Source: an uncultured Eubacteriales bacterium
GTDB taxonomy: Bacteria; Bacillota; Clostridia; Peptostreptococcales; Anaerovoracaceae
DNA length: 18,469 nucleotides
Direction: 5' to 3'
NCBI GenBank assembly: GCA_902797345.1
Contig: CADBSL010000030.1
Location: forward strand, 1 to 18,469
Shown here: in pieces, positions 14,160 to 18,469 of the stretch
Layout of the letters: the number at the start of each line of letters is the position of its first letter
Position numbering within the stretch: position 1 is the first letter of the stretch
The notes under the pieces: model-generated
The model's input: the letters and a program-made list of their open reading frames with translations, nothing else
Database searches by the model: none
Told to the model about the DNA's origin: nothing
Made by a program: the position numbers and the translations under genes

Positions 14160-15095
14160 TTATTCATAACTCTGATTATCCGGGATCAGTTCTGCCCCGT
14201 GATCCGAATACTTGGCACTAAAGCCGTAGTATTCCTCCAATGTCAGGTCATTCTCATTCAGATATTTCGCCAGATCCGTTCCCACATACCGGACATGCCA
14301 GGGTTCAAAACTGTAACCGGTGAACGCGGTCTTATCCTTCTTATAACGGACGATAAAACCGAATCTCCAGGAATTCTCCGCCACCCACTGCCCTTCCGGC
14401 GTGCTTTCAAAATCATACTTTAATTGATAATTCAGCGACGGGACCGTCAGGTCCATGGCCAGTCCGGTCTGATGTTCGCTTTGTCCCGCTCTGGCCGAAA
14501 GATAGTTGGCGGATTCTTCTGAACCGAAACGAGCCACATTCTGGTTGAACAACACCTTCTGGACATCATAAGACCGATAGCCGGAAGCCGCATAGAGCTC
14601 ATACCCCTGCTCTTCCTTAGCGGCGTCGAACATCTGCGTCAGGGCGTCCGAAGCCACCGGCCGCATCCGCTGTACATCCAAGGATCTTCCGGGGGCGAAG
14701 GGAACGGAAACCTGCACCAGATCCGCCGGTTCATAGTTCGAAGGAAGGTGAAATTCCTTATTCACCAGGACCCACAGATCCTCCGGGTGTTCCAGTACGG
14801 TCTCTCCGTTTTCATCTGTGACCGTCTTCAATTCATCCCGGGCCGGGACGTTTAAGATCTTCACGATCCCGCCGGCCATTCCCGCCTGAATCTCGTCATC
14901 GATCTCCAGGAAAGATTCTACCGAGGCACGATGGACCTTTTCCAGGTGTCCCTGCACCAGGTTGACAACGATCAACGCCGCCGCCAACAGGATCACGATC
15001 AGGATCAATAGTCCCAGCAATCTGCGTCTCTTTCTTTTATATGCCCGCTCTTTTCGTTCTCTTCTGGCTTTCCGTTGTTCTCTGGAATCACTCAT
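14160..15095 (-). CDS. Membrane-anchored VanY/DacA-type D-alanyl-D-alanine carboxypeptidase (peptidase M15B)
   Basis: 311 residues. A very basic N-terminus (residues 1-25) and a single hydrophobic segment (about 26-46) predict a protein with its catalytic domain outside the membrane. The M15B zinc-peptidase motifs are complete: SGYRSYDVQ, SEHQTGLAMD (H208, D215) and EPWHVRYVG (catalytic E264, zinc ligand H267). Members remove the terminal D-Ala from peptidoglycan stem peptides; with no van genes nearby, housekeeping wall trimming is likelier than glycopeptide resistance. A stretch of ~90 residues (about 47-140) between anchor and catalytic domain is not recognised. The gene start overlaps the helicase stop by eight bases, so the two are translationally coupled. 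Confidence 0.92.
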   Translation of the reverse strand: MSDSREQRKARRERKERAYKRKRRRLLGLLILIVILLAAALIVVNLVQGHLEKVHRASVESFLEIDDEIQAGMAGGIVKILNVPARDELKTVTDENGETVLEHPEDLWVLVNKEFHLPSNYEPADLVQVSVPFAPGRSLDVQRMRPVASDALTQMFDAAKEEQGYELYAASGYRSYDVQKVLFNQNVARFGSEESANYLSARAGQSEHQTGLAMDLTVPSLNYQLKYDFESTPEGQWVAENSWRFGFIVRYKKDKTAFTGYSFEPWHVRYVGTDLAKYLNENDLTLEEYYGFSAKYSDHGAELIPDNQSYE

Positions 15096-16830
15096 CGATC
15101 ATTTCCTCGATTTCTTTAGCAAAAATGGATGGAGCAAACCTTCCCCATCGATAGTTCTCTGCCTGAAGGATCTCCGCTTCATTCTTCGCACGGGTCAATG
15201 CAACATACAGCAACCGCACTTCTTCTTCGTATTCTTTGGAAGAACCATCTGTTATATAATAACATGAAGGGAAGATTTTATCCACCAAATCTATCAAATA
15301 CACTTTTTCAAACTCCATTCCTTTCGCTCCGTGACAGGTCAGCAGCCGGATCCCTTCCGTTTCATCGGACGAAGCAAGTTCCTGCATGAAGCCGTCTAGC
15401 CCCTTCATATAATCCTCCAGGTCCGGATGAGGAGCCATCATTTCCGCCAGGATATCCAGCTTCATATAGATCCGGCTCATATTCTTCTCTCCCCATTTCC
15501 CTTTGATATATCGTCCAAAGCCCATTTGGTCCACCAGCAGATACAGAGCATTCACCGGTTCTGCCGCACTCAGGCACCGGATCAGGCTTTCGTTGGACAG
15601 ATACTTCTGCATCGATTTTGGAATGGAGTCCGAGTCTTTCTTTTCCGTAACACATCGAAAGATTTCAAGGATCCTTCCAATCGGCTCCTGGAAAAAGAAA
15701 TCCTTCATCCCTTTTGTCGGTATGAAGGGGATCCCCTCCAAATACATCCGGTAGGCGATCCCGATCAGCGATTCATTGTTTCGGGCCAGCACTGCGGCAT
15801 CCGATTGTTCCGTCAGATCCTCCAGGAGATGATCCTCTCTTTCCCGGAGATCTTTAAAGCGCCGGACCCGGACCGAACCTGCTTCTTGCCGGACCCCCTT
15901 CAGATCCTTCGGCGTCCTTCCCCTGTTTTGACGGATCAGTTTCCCGGCAACAGAAATGACCGCCTGGCTGCTTCGATAATTGTTTTCCAGCCTCAGCACC
16001 CGTTCCGGTCCGAATTCTTTCGCAAAACGATGCATATATTCCGGATCAGCTCCCCGAAATCCATAGATACTTTGGTCCTCATCCCCCACGAGAAACAGAC
16101 TTTTCGCTTTATCTGCCAGCAGCTTCAGGATCTCATTCTGGATAGGCGAACTGTCCTGGAATTCATCCACACAAAAGTGGTCGAACCGATTTTGTAAAGC
16201 GTGGCAGATCTCGGGACACTTCTTCAGTATCCGTAAACCATAGACCAGAAGATCATCGAAATCCATTTGCTTTTCCTGCAGTTTCATTCTTTTGTAGGAC
16301 CCAAAGATCTCCCTCCAGTCCACGCCGTAACGTGAGTCCTCTTCATCCGCAGATAATACCACGGCTCCATTCAACGCCTGACTGATCCGTCCGGCCGCCT
16401 CCTCGGATGCCAGATCCCAATACATCTCATCACATTGTTTTTTCACGATGTCTTTGATGACTTTCTCCGAATCCGTCAGGATCCGAAAGGGCTCCCGGCC
16501 ATATTTCCGGCAATATTCCCGGATGATCCGAAAAGCCAGACTGTGGATCGTGCAAAAGGTCGGCTGTCCTTTCGTTTTTCCTCCAAATCGAGTTCGAAAC
16601 CGTTCCCGCATCACCTCCGCAGCATCTTTACTGAATGTCATCACCAATACCCCGCTCAGATCGGTCCCCAGGCAGCACCCCATGTACCCCAGCCGGGCCG
16701 TCAGTACCGTCGTCTTGCCGCTTCCCGGCACTGCCTGCACCAGACAGGGACCCTCTGTTCTCAGGACAGCTTCCTTCTGCTCCTGATCCAGCGTCAAATC
16801 AAATTCCATGCAAAAATCTTGAAATGTCAT
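15088..16830 (-). CDS. UvrD/PcrA-like superfamily 1A DNA helicase, compact form
   Basis: 580 residues from the chosen start. SF1A helicase motifs occur in order: Q-like FDLTLDQEQKEAV, motif I AVPGSGKTT (33-41), motif II VDEFQDSSP, motif III LVGDEDQSIYGFRGA, motif IV LENNYRSSQAVI, motif V LLTCHGAKGMEFEKVYLID and motif VI LLYVALTRAKNEAEIL. It is ATP-driven, probably 3'-5'. It is shorter than PcrA/UvrD (about 720-750 residues) and has no RecB-type nuclease domain, so the accessory subdomains are trimmed. Start at 16830 because AAAGGAG lies 11-12 bases upstream; the frame is open further to 16881. The upstream 43 nt abut the alcohol dehydrogenase terminator, so its promoter is not evident. Confidence 0.92.
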   Translation of the reverse strand: MTFQDFCMEFDLTLDQEQKEAVLRTEGPCLVQAVPGSGKTTVLTARLGYMGCCLGTDLSGVLVMTFSKDAAEVMRERFRTRFGGKTKGQPTFCTIHSLAFRIIREYCRKYGREPFRILTDSEKVIKDIVKKQCDEMYWDLASEEAAGRISQALNGAVVLSADEEDSRYGVDWREIFGSYKRMKLQEKQMDFDDLLVYGLRILKKCPEICHALQNRFDHFCVDEFQDSSPIQNEILKLLADKAKSLFLVGDEDQSIYGFRGADPEYMHRFAKEFGPERVLRLENNYRSSQAVISVAGKLIRQNRGRTPKDLKGVRQEAGSVRVRRFKDLREREDHLLEDLTEQSDAAVLARNNESLIGIAYRMYLEGIPFIPTKGMKDFFFQEPIGRILEIFRCVTEKKDSDSIPKSMQKYLSNESLIRCLSAAEPVNALYLLVDQMGFGRYIKGKWGEKNMSRIYMKLDILAEMMAPHPDLEDYMKGLDGFMQELASSDETEGIRLLTCHGAKGMEFEKVYLIDLVDKIFPSCYYITDGSSKEYEEEVRLLYVALTRAKNEAEILQAENYRWGRFAPSIFAKEIEEMIDE

Positions 16831-16872
16831 TTCCCACTTCTCTCCTTTCTCTTTTTTTCTGGAAATCACTAC

Positions 16873-16918
16873 AAAAAACACGAAAACCGTCGGGCTTTTG
16901 TAAACCCAACGGTTCGTG
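16873..16918 (-). terminator. Terminator of the malic enzyme-alcohol dehydrogenase unit
   Basis: On the minus strand the arms 16918-16905 and 16894-16879 pair (CACG, AACCGT and GGG blocks with one mismatch and a two-base bulge) and are followed by TTTTTT (16878-16873). It lies 14 nt after the dehydrogenase stop codon. Confidence 0.75.
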
Positions 16919-16932
16919 ATCCGGTCTTTGGT

Positions 16933-18087
16933 TTATTTATACGATCTCTGATAGATCCCAAGAACGTCTTCTTTTGTCAGCTCGATCCGGTCTGCTTTGA
17001 ACATCGCCATACCGGTGGCCAGTGCGTTGTCCGCAAGGGCCTCCAATTCGTTCTCGGCGATCCCGAACTCCGACATCTTCAGATCCCTCGTCCCTGTTTT
17101 GTCGATCAGATCCGACAACGCCTTAACAAAGTTCATCGGATCTTTGGAATCCGGATACCCCAGGACCTTCGCCATCTCGATGTATCTCTCCGGCATATTC
17201 TGAGCAAACAGCTTATGATACTCTTCCGAGATCATAATCAGTCCGGCTCCATGAGTCAGATTCGGGTGGAATGCACTCAGGGCATGTTCCATGGCATGCT
17301 CGGAAGTCGTGGAAGACAGCGCTTCCACCATCCCCGCCAGGGTGCTGGCCGTGGCCATAGCCGCTCTAGCCTCTTCATTGGAGCCGTCCGCCACAGCTGT
17401 CGGCAGATACTGACCAATCAGTTCGATGGCCTTCAGCGAGAACATCTCGCTGACCGGGCTGGCAACCTTTGCGATATAGCCCTCCACCGCATGATAAAAT
17501 GCGTCCATTCCCTGGTACGCCGTATAGGCAGGGGGCACGCTCATCATCAGATCCGGGTCAACGATGGATAACACCGGATAGAACTTGTCTCCGCCCCAAC
17601 CGATCTTTTCGTTCGTTTCTTCATTGGTCACGACGAACCACTGGTCCGCTTCCGTTCCGGTCCCGGCAGTCGTCGGGATCGCCACCACCGGCAGTGTCGG
17701 ATTCTTCATCCGGGCCTTACCGCTGATATAATCCCATACATCTCCTTCATTGGTGGCTGCCATGGACATGGCTTTGGCAGAATCGATACTGGAACCGCCG
17801 CCGATCCCCACCAGAAAATCGCATCCTTCTGCCCGGATGATCGCCGCACCTTCGTTGATCTGGACATGAGACGGATTCGGCTGTACTTTGTTATATACCA
17901 CCGTTTCGATATCCCGTTCCTTCAGCAGGGAAACCACCCGGTCCACATAACCCAGCTTTGTGGTGGAAGTCCCGCCGGTAACGATCATGGCTTTTTTGCC
18001 GGGCAGCTTTGCCTTCTGAAGACGATTCAGGCTGCCCTTCCCAAAGAATAACCGTGTCGGGATGTAATAATTGAATTTGAATGCCAT
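16933..18087 (-). CDS. Iron-containing (group III) alcohol dehydrogenase
   Basis: 384 residues, typical for FucO/DhaT/AdhB-type dehydrogenases that interconvert alcohols and aldehydes with NAD(P). The N-terminal nucleotide-binding domain has GGGSSIDSAKA (96-106) and AIPTTAGTGTEAD (136-148). The iron site is complete: D195 and H199 (MDAFYHAVEGY), H264 (SEHAMEHALSAF) and H279 (LTHGAGL). Substrate is unknown. AAGGAGG before the ATG overlaps the malic enzyme stop region, 12 nt downstream of that gene, so the two form an operon. Pairing with an NAD-malic enzyme suggests cofactor cycling or a fermentative alcohol output; this is inference. Confidence 0.93.
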   Translation of the reverse strand: MAFKFNYYIPTRLFFGKGSLNRLQKAKLPGKKAMIVTGGTSTTKLGYVDRVVSLLKERDIETVVYNKVQPNPSHVQINEGAAIIRAEGCDFLVGIGGGSSIDSAKAMSMAATNEGDVWDYISGKARMKNPTLPVVAIPTTAGTGTEADQWFVVTNEETNEKIGWGGDKFYPVLSIVDPDLMMSVPPAYTAYQGMDAFYHAVEGYIAKVASPVSEMFSLKAIELIGQYLPTAVADGSNEEARAAMATASTLAGMVEALSSTTSEHAMEHALSAFHPNLTHGAGLIMISEEYHKLFAQNMPERYIEMAKVLGYPDSKDPMNFVKALSDLIDKTGTRDLKMSEFGIAENELEALADNALATGMAMFKADRIELTKEDVLGIYQRSYK

Positions 18088-18099
18088 AATGCTCCTCCT

Positions 18100-18468
18100 T
18101 TATTTCAGCTCCGGTCTCGCTACACCGGAGGCAACAGCTGCATCGTAAACCGCCTTTGCCACAGTCTCCCCGACCCGTTCGTCAAAAGCCGGGACGATGA
18201 TATAGTCCTCTTTCAACTCATCCTCCGAGATCAGCGAAGCGATGGCCCGGGCTGCCGCCAGCTTCATCTCCGTATTGATATCGCTAGCTCTGGCATCGAG
18301 CGCCCCCCGGAAGATTCCCGGGAAAGCCAGCACATTATTGATCTGGTTCGGGTGATCCGACCGTCCAGTCCCCACGATCCGGGCGCCCGCCCGTTTCGCT
18401 GCATCCGGTTCGATCTCCGGATCCGGATTCGCCATGGCGAAAACGATGGGATCCGGATTCATGGACCG
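18100..18468 (-). CDS. NAD-dependent malic enzyme (oxaloacetate-decarboxylating), C-terminal fragment
   Basis: The frame is open to the right edge, so only the last ~122 residues are present; the Met at 18462 is internal. The sequence holds strongly conserved features of the malic enzyme NAD-binding domain: DPIVFAMANPDPEI, VGTGRSDHPNQINNVL and FPGIFRGALDARASDIN. The enzyme converts malate to pyruvate, CO2 and NAD(P)H. The C-terminus (…ASGVARPELK) matches the short bacterial form of about 390-410 residues. Cofactor preference cannot be judged from this part. Confidence 0.93.
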   Translation of the reverse strand, partial: RSMNPDPIVFAMANPDPEIEPDAAKRAGARIVGTGRSDHPNQINNVLAFPGIFRGALDARASDINTEMKLAAARAIASLISEDELKEDYIIVPAFDERVGETVAKAVYDAAVASGVARPELK

Positions 18469-18469
18469 A

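Noticed and set aside
14160..15095. Glycopeptide resistance (vanY) locus
   Set aside because: No vanS, vanR, vanH, vanA/B or vanX gene is nearby; M15B carboxypeptidases of this type are common housekeeping enzymes.

Overview
The window suggests an anaerobic, Gram-positive-type Bacillota, probably of the class Clostridia. The evidence is the ireB/ruvX pair, an S-layer-homology (SLH) surface protein, a DUF6382 protein, a VanY-type carboxypeptidase, Fe-S/flavin enoate-reductase-type chemistry, CoA-transferase and acyl-CoA dehydrogenase genes, AGGAGG ribosome binding sites and sigma-A-like promoters. I cannot assign genus or family from sequence alone. No tRNA, rRNA, CRISPR, transposase or phage gene was found.

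Layout. (1) 1-5340, plus strand, cell envelope: the 3' part of a DUF6382 membrane protein, a terminator, then a 1511-residue secreted protein with three SLH repeats, seven DUF11-type stalk repeats and an unassigned C-terminal domain. (2) 5404-10870, plus strand, metabolic block. The first unit has its own promoter and encodes an old-yellow-enzyme/2,4-dienoyl-CoA-reductase-type flavo-Fe-S protein, a TIGR04076 small protein, a RidA-family protein and a CsaA-like tRNA-binding-domain protein, closed by a strong terminator. A second promoter drives a proline-racemase-fold protein and a 3-hydroxyacyl-CoA dehydrogenase, again ending in a terminator. (3) 10870-11525, an AT-rich stretch of about 650 bp without a credible gene. 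It carries degenerate direct repeats, a perfect 14-bp inverted repeat and a same-orientation cluster of DnaA-box-like 9-mers. (4) 11525-12753, minus strand: ireB, a cupin, then ruvX, with a classic promoter in front of ireB and a terminator-like hairpin right after it. (5) 12805-14133, plus strand: a single-gene family III (CaiB/BaiF) CoA-transferase with its own extended -10 promoter and terminator. (6) 14160-18468, minus strand: the C-terminus of an NAD-type malic enzyme, an iron-containing alcohol dehydrogenase and a terminator, then a compact UvrD-like helicase overlapping a VanY-like D,D-carboxypeptidase gene.

How the genes may work together. The flavoenzyme, RidA, racemase-fold protein, hydroxyacyl-CoA dehydrogenase and nearby CoA-transferase look like parts of a fermentative route in which an amino-acid- or carboxylate-derived substrate is isomerised or dehydrated, CoA-activated and reduced. 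No substrate can be read from the sequence. Two enzymes depart from their family's catalytic signatures: the proline-racemase homologue has Ser at both catalytic Cys positions, and the flavoenzyme has Thr at the second His of the usual His pair. These are the best leads to undescribed chemistry. The gene-less region with DnaA-box-like repeats is the best lead on the DNA-structure side.
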